Assembly: GCA_011390075.1 (NCBI GenBank)
Contig: JAABTA010000081.1
Location: 1-5,211 of the forward strand
DNA: 5,211 nt
Reading direction: 5' to 3'
Origin: Helicobacteraceae bacterium
Lineage (GTDB): Bacteria > Campylobacterota > Campylobacteria > Campylobacterales > SZUA-545
Positions within the stretch are counted from its first letter, which is position 1. Every line of letters begins with the position of its first letter. Of the stretch, positions 1 to 5,211 are shown in pieces. The notes under the pieces were generated by a model. It was not told the origin of the DNA, searched no databases, and saw only the letters and a list, made by a program, of their open reading frames with translations. The position numbers and the translations under genes were made by a program.

Positions 1-226
1 TAGCTACAAAGTTACAGAGGTCATAGCTGCGCAGAGTGATGACTATGTTGGAAGTTTTAACGAGCTTGTAAATAAGTTTATTGACAATGGGATTGATATT
101 CAATACACCTACACAATCAATAGAACTCCAAAGGGTGTGTTTATCTTTAGGGTCCAAGACTCGGAGGTAAACAGATGTGTCAAACTCCTAGAGGGGTCTA
201 ATGTTACTTTAATTGAAGAGATCTAG
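1..226 (+). CDS. ACT-domain protein, C-terminal fragment (5' end outside the window)
   Basis: An open frame enters from the left edge (first full codon at base 2) and ends at TAG 224-226, giving 74 residues. They fit one complete ACT fold. An opening strand (KVTEVIAAQ, residues 3-11) is followed by a helix (FNELVNKFIDNG, 19-30), the GIDIQYTYT strand (30-38), a KGVFIFRV strand (44-51), a second helix (VNRCVKLLEG, 56-65) and a last strand ending the protein. The pattern resembles the second domain of the small stand-alone tandem ACT proteins (COG4747 type), which are about 130-145 residues long and often lie beside phenylacetate-CoA ligase-like genes. ACT domains usually bind amino acids or similar small ligands and act as regulatory modules. 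The ligand, the first domain and the upstream neighbour cannot be seen here. Family membership is a judgement from the fold pattern; the function is inference. Confidence 0.72.
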   Translation, partial: SYKVTEVIAAQSDDYVGSFNELVNKFIDNGIDIQYTYTINRTPKGVFIFRVQDSEVNRCVKLLEGSNVTLIEEI

Positions 227-666
227 TGCTCACACCAAAAGAGATTACTGAGATCTTTGAGGTACAACTGAACACTCTTTATAACTGGAGAAAGAGTAAG
301 CCCAAGCTCTTCTCCTATCTGCAAAATGCAGATTTTCATTTAAGTAAAGTAGAAGAGATGAATGTCTTGTTGCAGTCATATCAAAATCAGATGGAGCAGA
401 AATATTTTAATAAAATGCAGATTGCTTTTATTGTCTCCTCTTCTTTGGAACTTAACTCATTAGAGGAGGTAGAGGTGTATGAAAAAAAGTTTATTGCCTT
501 CCATCATAGAGATCTAAGTGTCAATTCAGATTTGATTCTCGCTATTTATGAAAATATTAAAAATCTCAACTTAATCGAGAAGTATATTCTCTATAAAAAG
601 GTTTTTCGTGTCCGTAAAGAGAAAGAGTACAATTTAGAGAAAGAGTTTCAAAAGTTTATAAGCTAG
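226..666 (+). CDS. Hypothetical protein with helix-turn-helix-like N-terminus
   Basis: A 146-residue protein that I do not recognise as a named family. Residues 3-33 (TPKEITEIF, then LNTLYNWRKSKPKLFSYL) look like a helix-turn-helix of the kind that begins 'PKEIAEIL..S..TVYNW', so DNA binding is plausible. The rest is predicted helical and rich in charged residues (Lys, Glu) with no signal peptide or membrane span. The last 30 residues are strongly basic and acidic (VRKEKEYNLEKEFQKF). The start is GTG at 226-228, sharing its G with the stop of the upstream ACT gene (TAGTG). A purine-rich GAAGAG lies a few bases upstream as a weak ribosome site. This one-base overlap suggests the two genes are translated together. 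A stop/start-coupled partner of an ACT protein could be a regulator, but that is inference. The reading frame is convincing because it is coupled and ends exactly at the convergent gap. Confidence 0.75.
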   Translation: MLTPKEITEIFEVQLNTLYNWRKSKPKLFSYLQNADFHLSKVEEMNVLLQSYQNQMEQKYFNKMQIAFIVSSSLELNSLEEVEVYEKKFIAFHHRDLSVNSDLILAIYENIKNLNLIEKYILYKKVFRVRKEKEYNLEKEFQKFIS

Positions 667-691
667 AGACCTTTTTAAGATCTCTAGCTTA
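659..691. terminator. Inverted repeat between convergent genes, possible bidirectional terminator
   Basis: The arms at 659-669 and 681-691 are perfectly complementary over 11 bp around an 11-base loop. The left arm includes the stop codon (TAG 664-666) of the HTH-like gene. The repeat lies in the convergent gap, where a shared terminator is expected. Neither strand has a clear T-run directly after the stem; a CTTTTT tract sits in the loop instead. Classical intrinsic termination is therefore uncertain, and the hairpin may serve mainly as a 3' end stabiliser. Confidence 0.45.
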
Positions 692-695
692 GTAG

Positions 696-720
696 GCTTC
701 TCTAGAAAAGAGAGAGAAGC
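696..720 (-). terminator. Second hairpin overlapping the oadB stop codon
   Basis: The arms GCTTCTCT (696-703) and AGAGAAGC (713-720) pair perfectly over 8 bp around a 9-base loop. The stem straddles the last codons and the TAG of oadB (704-702 on the minus strand). It lies 4 bp from the 11-bp inverted repeat, so an oad transcript would meet two hairpins in succession. No T-run follows it on either strand. A role in ending or protecting the oad mRNA is inference. Confidence 0.35.
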
Positions 721-2027
721 ACCCCAGCTGCCACAGCAGAACCGATAACACCAGCCACATTGGGACCCATAGCGTGCATGAGTAAATGGTTGTCTTGATT
801 GTATTTAAGACCCTCTTTATTGACAACTCTTGCCGCCATAGGAACAGCGCTTACTCCAGCTGCACCAATAAGTGGATTAATTGGCTCTTTGCTAAATTTG
901 CTCATTATTTTTGCCATCAATACACCAGCTACTGTACCTAATGCAAAAGCAACAAGACCTAGGACTAAAATCCCTAATGTTTCAGCAATTAAAAACTTCT
1001 CCGCTGCCAGTTTTGAACCAACCGCGAGACCTAACATGATAGTTACAATATTGATAAGAGCATTCTGTAGAGTATCAGAAAGTCTTGCAGCAACACCACT
1101 CTCTCGTACAAAGTTACCAAAGGTGAGTGCACCTACCAAAGGAGCTGCGTCAGGCAAAAAGAGCATTACAAGTGTAAGCACTGTAATAGGAAAGATAATT
1201 TTCTCTCTTTTGCTTACGACTCTTAGTTGTTCCATCTTAACAACGCGCTCTTTATCATTGGTGAGCGCTCTCATAATTGGAGGTTGGATAATAGGAACAA
1301 GGGCCATGTAGGAATAGGCTGCAATTGCAATAGCTCCTAGTAGATCAGGAGAGAGCATGGAAGCAACATAGATAGAGGTAGGTCCATCAGCGCCACCAAT
1401 AATACCAATAGCAGCCGCGTCTTGGAGGCTAAAGTTGAAAATATCGGTATATTGTGTAAGCGCAACAGCTCCTATAACAGTTCCAAAAATACCAAACTGT
1501 GCAGCTGCCCCTAAAAGGGCAACTTTAGGATTGGCTAGAAGCGGACCAAAGTCCGTCATAGCACCAACTCCCATAAAGATAAGCAACGGAAAGAGACCAT
1601 TTTCTATCCCTGTAGAGTAGATGATCCCTAAAAATCCATCAGGATCGCCAATACCAGCTAAAGGGATATTTGCCAAAAGACCACCAAAACCGATTGGAAT
1701 AAGAAGCAGTGGCTCAAATCCTTTTGCAATGGCTAAATAGAAGAGCACAAAAGAGATGAGTACCATAATGATTCTTGCCCCAGTTTGGCTAAATCCGCTC
1801 ATTTTTTTACCATCAGAGTCGGTCATATCAGGATCGACTGATGTTAAAGCTTTGATACCTGTCGTCTCATATAGCCCACCAAACATGTTCTCTATAGACT
1901 TTGGTTCATACTCTTTTGCATACTTTGGCACACTTCCATCAGCAGGCGCAGGGGGCGCCTCTGCTGCTAGAAGAGAACTTGCAAAAAGTGATGCAATGAG
2001 TGTTATGACTAAAACTATTTTCTTCAT
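702..2027 (-). CDS. oadB: Sodium-translocating oxaloacetate decarboxylase, beta subunit
   Basis: This is the integral membrane subunit that decarboxylates carboxybiotin delivered by OadA and uses the energy to pump Na+ outward. At 441 residues it is close to the roughly 433 of Klebsiella OadB and contains family blocks such as FEPLLLIPIGFGGLLANIP (104-122), FMGVGAMTDFGPLLANP (151-167), GGADGP (211-216), NPLIGAAGVSAVPMAAR (384-400) and MGPNVAGVIGSA (420-431). The residues shown to be important in Klebsiella (D203, Y229, N373, G377, S382, R389) correspond, at a constant offset of 11, to D214, Y240, N384, G388, S393 and R400, and all are present. The N-terminus is unusual: residues 1-22 look like a signal peptide, followed by an acidic, proline-rich stretch to about residue 80 before the first conserved membrane segment. 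The ATG at 2027 begins this signal sequence and has an AGG about 9 bases upstream. The gene starts 6 bp after the oadA stop. It could serve another biotin-dependent decarboxylase (methylmalonyl-CoA, glutaconyl-CoA), but adjacent oadA makes oxaloacetate the best call. Confidence 0.95.
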   Translation of the reverse strand: MKKIVLVITLIASLFASSLLAAEAPPAPADGSVPKYAKEYEPKSIENMFGGLYETTGIKALTSVDPDMTDSDGKKMSGFSQTGARIIMVLISFVLFYLAIAKGFEPLLLIPIGFGGLLANIPLAGIGDPDGFLGIIYSTGIENGLFPLLIFMGVGAMTDFGPLLANPKVALLGAAAQFGIFGTVIGAVALTQYTDIFNFSLQDAAAIGIIGGADGPTSIYVASMLSPDLLGAIAIAAYSYMALVPIIQPPIMRALTNDKERVVKMEQLRVVSKREKIIFPITVLTLVMLFLPDAAPLVGALTFGNFVRESGVAARLSDTLQNALINIVTIMLGLAVGSKLAAEKFLIAETLGILVLGLVAFALGTVAGVLMAKIMSKFSKEPINPLIGAAGVSAVPMAARVVNKEGLKYNQDNHLLMHAMGPNVAGVIGSAVAAGVLLSLF

Positions 2028-2033
2028 GTAATT

Positions 2034-3839
2034 TTAACCTATTGTTATAAGCGGTTGACCGTTATCTACGGCGTCTCCTGCATTAAAGTGAACAGCTGTA
2101 ACACTACCATCGCGTGGAGCTTTTACATCTGTTTCCATTTTCATGGCCTCCATAACGACAACCACATCGCCTTCGCTTACACTATCACCAACTTTGACAT
2201 TCATCTTAAAAACACTGCCAGGAAGTGGGGCAACAACATCTGTTTCCTCACCAGAAGCTGGAGTAGGAGCAGAAGAAGGAGTGGAAGCAACCTCTTTTAC
2301 TTGAATATCTGCGTCGATACCGTCTGCAACTTGTACTGCATACTTTTGTCCATTTACTACTACTGTATATTCACCGTTTGATGCCACTTTGTTTCCTTTT
2401 GAACTGTTTTCTTCATGGGAGATTTTTCTCACATTGACTTTAGCTTCTCCTTTTAAAAACGAGATCCCCTTAGGGCCACACGCTAAAACAATAAAGATGT
2501 TTTCATCGGTTGTTTCTAAGTTTTCGTCCTCTAAGAGTTTTTTTGCACTTGCGCTACTCTTTTTCTCATCTGCATCGGCTATCTCAAGGGCTGGTTTTGT
2601 GGTTGGTTTAAGCCCTAGTTGTTCCTCGGCTATTCTCATAGTCTCCGCGTCTGGTTCAACTGGAGTTTTGCCAAAATACCCTAGAACCATTTTTCCATAC
2701 CCTTCTGCAATTTTTTCCCATTTTCCAAACATCACATTATTAAAGGCTTGTTGGAAATAAAACTGAGAAACAGGAGTAACTGATGTGCCATAGCCACCTT
2801 TTATAACAACCTCTCGCATCTCTTTAATAACTTCTGGAAATTTGTCTAAGATCTTGTTGTCTCTCATCATTTGAGTGTTTGCTGTAAGAGCGCCACCAGG
2901 CATTGGAGAGAACTGGATCATTGCAGAAACCTCTTTGGCTTCTGGAGGCATAAAGTAGTCCTTAAGACTTTCTCTTAAGATGATCTCTGACTCTAAAACC
3001 TTCTCCATATCAAGCTCTTCTTCTAGGTGATTACCAAGGATAAAATCTTTGCCTTTAAGGGCGTGTCTCAGCACCAAAATATCAGGCTGGGCAGTGCCAC
3101 CACTCACAGGCTCTCTCGCGAGATCAATACCATCTGCCCCAGCTTCAACGGCAGCAATATACGAGCTTACACCAATATTGGCAGTTTCATGGGTGTGGAG
3201 TCTAATGTGGGTACCTTCTGGAAGAAGTTTTCTTGCCATCTTGATGGTGTCATACACTTTCTGTGGGCTCGCAGTCCCTGAGGCGTCTTTAAAGACCACG
3301 GAATCATAAGGAATCCCTGCATCTAAAAACTCTCTGAGACACTTTTCATAAAAGGCAACATCGTGTGCGCCAGTACAGCCAGGAGGCAAGTCCATAAGTG
3401 TGACTGTCATCTCGTGATGCAGTCCCGCATTTTTAATAGCTTGGGCTGAATACTGCAAATTTCTTACATCATTTAAAGCATCAAAATTTCTAATATGGGA
3501 AATTCCGTGCTTTTTAAAGAGCTGGGCGTGGAGATCTATCATCTCTTTACTCCCTGTATCTAAACTTACCGTATTAACACCTCTAGCTAAAGTTTGTAGT
3601 TTGATATCTGGGCCAACTGTCTCTCTAAATTTGTCCATCATCTCAAAAGCATTTTCGTTAAGATAGAAAAATAGAGATTGAAACCTAGCGCCGCCACCAG
3701 CCTCAAAATGTTTAATACCCGCGTCCATTGCAGACTCAATAGAAGGAAGGAAATCCTCCATAAGCACTCTTCCGCCAAATACTGACTGGAAACCGTCTCT
3801 ATAAGTAGTATCCATTACTTGGATGATCTTCTTAGCCAT
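2034..3839 (-). CDS. oadA: Oxaloacetate decarboxylase alpha subunit / pyruvate carboxylase subunit B
   Basis: This cytoplasmic biotin protein of 601 residues moves a carboxyl group between oxaloacetate/pyruvate and its own biotin. Residues 1 to about 270 form the carboxyltransferase barrel, with DTTYRDGFQS at 10-19. Expected metal-site residues are D10, K184 (FKDASG, the position of the carbamylated lysine in the family) and H215/H217 (LHTH). RNFDALNDV (117-125) and SGGTAQPD (246-253) also fit. A conserved carboxylase domain follows to about 460, then a linker rich in Pro, Ser and Ala (519-533), then the biotinyl domain with EAMKMET (564-570); K567 is the expected biotin site, 34 residues from the end. 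Some motifs differ from the usual OadA forms (DTTLRDAHQS, VWGGATFD) and match what I recall of Campylobacter PycB. Position between oadG and oadB supports the decarboxylase role, but pairing with a separate PycA biotin carboxylase remains possible. The start ATG follows AAAGGA, which overlaps the oadG stop. Confidence 0.93.
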   Translation of the reverse strand: MAKKIIQVMDTTYRDGFQSVFGGRVLMEDFLPSIESAMDAGIKHFEAGGGARFQSLFFYLNENAFEMMDKFRETVGPDIKLQTLARGVNTVSLDTGSKEMIDLHAQLFKKHGISHIRNFDALNDVRNLQYSAQAIKNAGLHHEMTVTLMDLPPGCTGAHDVAFYEKCLREFLDAGIPYDSVVFKDASGTASPQKVYDTIKMARKLLPEGTHIRLHTHETANIGVSSYIAAVEAGADGIDLAREPVSGGTAQPDILVLRHALKGKDFILGNHLEEELDMEKVLESEIILRESLKDYFMPPEAKEVSAMIQFSPMPGGALTANTQMMRDNKILDKFPEVIKEMREVVIKGGYGTSVTPVSQFYFQQAFNNVMFGKWEKIAEGYGKMVLGYFGKTPVEPDAETMRIAEEQLGLKPTTKPALEIADADEKKSSASAKKLLEDENLETTDENIFIVLACGPKGISFLKGEAKVNVRKISHEENSSKGNKVASNGEYTVVVNGQKYAVQVADGIDADIQVKEVASTPSSAPTPASGEETDVVAPLPGSVFKMNVKVGDSVSEGDVVVVMEAMKMETDVKAPRDGSVTAVHFNAGDAVDNGQPLITIG

Positions 3840-3851
3840 CTTTTTCCTTTA
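3840..3851 (-). promoter_or_regulatory. oadA ribosome binding site overlapping the oadG stop
   Basis: Reading leftward, the sequence is TAAAGGAAAAAG followed by the oadA ATG. The oadG stop TAA (3851-3849) runs directly into an AAAGGA Shine-Dalgarno core five bases before the start. A ribosome terminating on oadG would sit on this site, so OadG and OadA synthesis is probably coupled; the coupling is inference from spacing. Confidence 0.6.
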
Positions 3852-4091
3852 CGCTTTTCTGTGGTGCATAACTGCAGCGGTAATTGCCGCAACTACTTCA
3901 TCTTGTGATTTATTTTTTGCTGGAGTCTTTCTCTGGTTTGTAGAGCTTGGACTCACTGGATCTGGAAAGTATTTTGTAATGATCTTTGCTTGCAACTTGA
4001 GAGCATAAACCATGATAACAAGAAATGAAAAAACCACACTCATTCCTAAGACCATAAATTTAAACCCCTCATAGACTAAATTTACTTCCAC
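3849..4091 (-). CDS. oadG: Oxaloacetate decarboxylase gamma subunit
   Basis: This is the small membrane-anchored subunit that joins OadA to OadB and speeds decarboxylation in the Klebsiella enzyme. It has 80 residues, the usual family length (about 80-85). A short periplasmic N-terminus with EGFKFMVLGM (8-17) leads into a single membrane span (about 12-31, MVLGMSVVFSFLVIMVYAL), then a basic, Pro/Ser-rich cytoplasmic linker (40-63) and the tail DEVVAAITAAVMHHRKA (64-80), the part expected to contact OadA. The start is GTG at 4091. It is preferred over the internal ATG at residue 13 because family members begin just before the EGF..M.LGM block and because GGGAG lies just upstream. It is the first gene of the oad set, directly downstream of a promoter-like sequence. 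The Klebsiella metal ligands I recall are D62, H77, H78 and H82. D64, H76 and H77 match, but the protein ends without a fourth histidine. Confidence 0.88.
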   Translation of the reverse strand: MEVNLVYEGFKFMVLGMSVVFSFLVIMVYALKLQAKIITKYFPDPVSPSSTNQRKTPAKNKSQDEVVAAITAAVMHHRKA

Positions 4092-4095
4092 GCTT

Positions 4096-4100
4096 CTCCC
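4096..4100 (-). promoter_or_regulatory. oadG ribosome binding site supporting the GTG start
   Basis: GGGAG (minus strand), preceded by an A-run, lies four bases before the GTG at 4091-4089. The internal ATG codons of oadG have no comparable site and would remove the membrane span or its N-terminal flank, so this site decides the start. Confidence 0.6.
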
Positions 4101-4119
4101 TTTTTTGTAAAGTAGTTAA

Positions 4120-4147
4120 ATTATAGTTTGATTATTCTTTATCTCAA
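4120..4147 (-). promoter_or_regulatory. Sigma70-type promoter of the oadGAB operon
   Basis: On the minus strand TTGAGA (4147-4142) is followed after 16 bases by a consensus TATAAT (4125-4120). Transcription would start near 4113, leaving a leader of roughly 20 bases that contains the oadG ribosome site. The A/T-rich region around it fits Campylobacterota promoters, where the -10 box carries most of the signal. This implies that oadGAB is transcribed independently of flhA, although read-through from flhA cannot be excluded because no clear terminator separates them. Confidence 0.65.
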
Positions 4148-4165
4148 CTAAATTGTGTAGAAAAG

Positions 4166-4182
4166 ATGTAAGTTAACTACAT
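4166..4182. repeat. Near-perfect palindrome upstream of the oad promoter
   Basis: ATGTA-A-GTTAAC-TACAT is a palindrome except for one extra A; without it the 16 bases would be perfectly symmetrical. It covers the flhA stop codon and is centred about 60 bases upstream of the predicted oad transcription start, a spacing compatible with an activator site. It could also be a short hairpin at the flhA mRNA end. There is no direct evidence for either role. Confidence 0.3.
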
Positions 4183-5211
4183 TAATTTATCTAGGGTTAA
4201 GGTTCCAAGCACCTCGAATCTTGCATTAGAATCTATCTCTGCATGGCTAAGCACTACGATATCAAGATTGAATCTCTCAAAGATCTCAACAAGAGGTTTT
4301 CTGAGGTATGGATCAACAATCATCACAACAGGGGCGATCCCTTTTTCTAAGACAGCTTTAACGGCTTTGCTTGTCTCTTCTACAAGGTAGTTAATCTCTG
4401 AAACATTGAGCAAAAACTCTCTTTGTCCATTCTGTTCTTTGAGTTTGTCAAGCATTTTTTGTTCGGTTTGTGTGTCGAATGTGAGGAGTTTAATAATACC
4501 ATCATCATTTTTATACAAGGATGTGATGGTTCTAGCAAGTTTTGAGCGAACCTGTTCTGTAAGGATATCTACTTGCTTGGTCACCTCCGCTATGTCTGCA
4601 ATGGTTTCCATAATGGTTAACATATCTTTAATAGGAATCTTTTCATGGAGTAGAGATTTAAGCACTCTTTGAATCAGCCCAACACTTGCGTGCGCAAGAG
4701 CATCTTTGGTTACAACAGGGTAGTCTTTTTCTAGAGATTTTACAAGTTTATCCACATCTTGGCGGGTGAGCATCTCCTCGGAGTATTTTTTGACCAATTC
4801 TGAAAGGTGGGTGGTGATGACAGTGGATGGATCAACAACAGTGTAGCCGTTCATGATTGCTTCATCTTTTTTCTCTGGACTAATCCAGATAGCGTCAAGC
4901 CCAAAAGCTGGCTCTTTTGTTTTTTCTCCATCAATCTCTCTTACAACGAGCCCACTATTCATGGCCATAAAAGAGTTTGGTCTAATAATCCCATTGCCTA
5001 TTCTAATGCCTTTGAGCATAATCTCATAGCTATTAGGCTCAAGTTGTAAGTTGTCGCGAATTCTTACTTGTGGCATCAAAAAGCCAAACTCTGAGGCGAT
5101 TTTTCTTCTCATGGTACGCACTCTATCTAGTAGATCTCCCCCTTGAGACTCATCGGCTAGTTTGATAAGTCCATAGCCGACATCAAGCTCTAGAAGCTCT
5201 ACTTTTAAGAT
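4177..5211 (-). CDS. flhA: Flagellar type III export protein FlhA, C-terminal part (5' end outside the window)
   Basis: The frame is open from the right edge to TAG at 4179-4177, giving 344 residues of a protein usually about 690-730 long. FlhA forms the nonameric export gate in the flagellar basal body. This portion is the cytoplasmic ring domain (FlhA-C), which docks chaperone-substrate complexes and takes part in switching from rod/hook to filament export. Diagnostic blocks, numbered in the fragment, are ELDVGYGLIKL (8-18), ESQGGDLLDRVR (21-32), VRIRDNLQLEPN (49-60), DPSTVITTHLSEL (127-139), the LTRQDV segment (148-153) and KIPIKDMLTIMETIADIA (191-208). The GTG at 5121 lies inside the conserved domain and is not the start. 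The virulence homologue (SctV/YscV) is less likely because the QGGDLL and HLSEL..KY..E.LTRQ features are typical of FlhA. The membrane half lies to the right of the window. flhA precedes oadG by 85 bp and is probably functionally unrelated to it. Confidence 0.93.
   Translation of the reverse strand: MLKVELLELDVGYGLIKLADESQGGDLLDRVRTMRRKIASEFGFLMPQVRIRDNLQLEPNSYEIMLKGIRIGNGIIRPNSFMAMNSGLVVREIDGEKTKEPAFGLDAIWISPEKKDEAIMNGYTVVDPSTVITTHLSELVKKYSEEMLTRQDVDKLVKSLEKDYPVVTKDALAHASVGLIQRVLKSLLHEKIPIKDMLTIMETIADIAEVTKQVDILTEQVRSKLARTITSLYKNDDGIIKLLTFDTQTEQKMLDKLKEQNGQREFLLNVSEINYLVEETSKAVKAVLEKGIAPVVMIVDPYLRKPLVEIFERFNLDIVVLSHAEIDSNARFEVLGTLTLDKLM

Noticed and set aside
799..1311. 170-codon open frame on the + strand inside oadB
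   Set aside because: It is antisense to a strongly conserved membrane protein gene, and its low-complexity Ala/Thr/Leu/Ser composition is what the reverse complement of OadB codons gives. There is no family resemblance.
1756..2031. 91-codon + strand frame across the oadB start
   Set aside because: It is the mirror of the OadB signal peptide region and has no independent support.
2055..2760. Two + strand frames (2055-2381, 2389-2760) antisense to the 3' half of oadA
   Set aside because: They lie over the biotinyl domain and linker of a confident gene, have no recognisable domains and are rich in Ser, Phe and Cys as expected for shadow frames.
3027..3309. Overlapping + strand frames opposite the oadA barrel
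   Set aside because: The two mutually overlapping frames lie over the catalytic LHTH region of oadA, and neither has protein-like composition.
3981..4060. Clusters of A-runs and short repeated words in oadG
   Set aside because: They are coding sequence of the membrane span and show no regular repeat unit.
4406..5049. Two + strand frames (4406-4672, 4807-5049) opposite flhA
   Set aside because: Both are antisense to conserved FlhA-C sequence and have no homologue-like features.
5112..5121. GTG at 5121 and ATG at 5112 as possible flhA starts
   Set aside because: The same frame continues to the right edge through conserved FlhA residues (GYGLIKL, QGGDLLDRVR), so the gene is cut by the window and does not start here.

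Overview
The window looks like chromosomal DNA from a motile member of the Campylobacterota (the former Epsilonproteobacteria), probably a Sulfurimonas-, Sulfurovum- or Arcobacter-like organism. The evidence is moderate-to-low GC, densely packed genes, a FlhA flagellar export protein, and an OadA/PycB-type carboxyltransferase whose signature motifs resemble those I recall for the Campylobacter PycB branch. The genus cannot be fixed from the sequence alone.

Layout. Positions 1-666 hold two rightward genes. The first is the 3' end of a small ACT-domain protein. The second is a 146-aa protein of unknown function with a helix-turn-helix-like N-terminus; its GTG start overlaps the preceding stop by one base. 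Everything from 702 to the right edge is leftward. In transcription order it is the C-terminal half of flhA (running off the right edge), an 85-bp gap with a good sigma70-type promoter, then oadG, oadA and oadB. The two gene sets converge on a 35-bp gap containing an 11-bp perfect inverted repeat and, overlapping the oadB stop, an 8-bp one.

How the genes work together. oadG-oadA-oadB encode the gamma, alpha and beta subunits of a sodium-translocating oxaloacetate decarboxylase, separated by only 9 and 6 bp. OadA moves the carboxyl group of oxaloacetate onto its own biotin. OadB, in the membrane, decarboxylates carboxybiotin and exports Na+. OadG, with one membrane span, holds the complex together. 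The residues known to matter in Klebsiella OadB are all present. The alpha subunit is of a type that also serves as pyruvate carboxylase subunit B, so the physiological direction (decarboxylation, or pyruvate carboxylation with a separate biotin carboxylase) is open.

I found no CRISPR array, insertion sequence, tRNA, rRNA or clearly novel system. The points most worth a second look are the atypical OadA motifs, the exported N-terminal extension of OadB, the missing fourth metal ligand in OadG, the near-palindrome upstream of the oad promoter, and the unknown HTH-like protein coupled to the ACT-domain gene.
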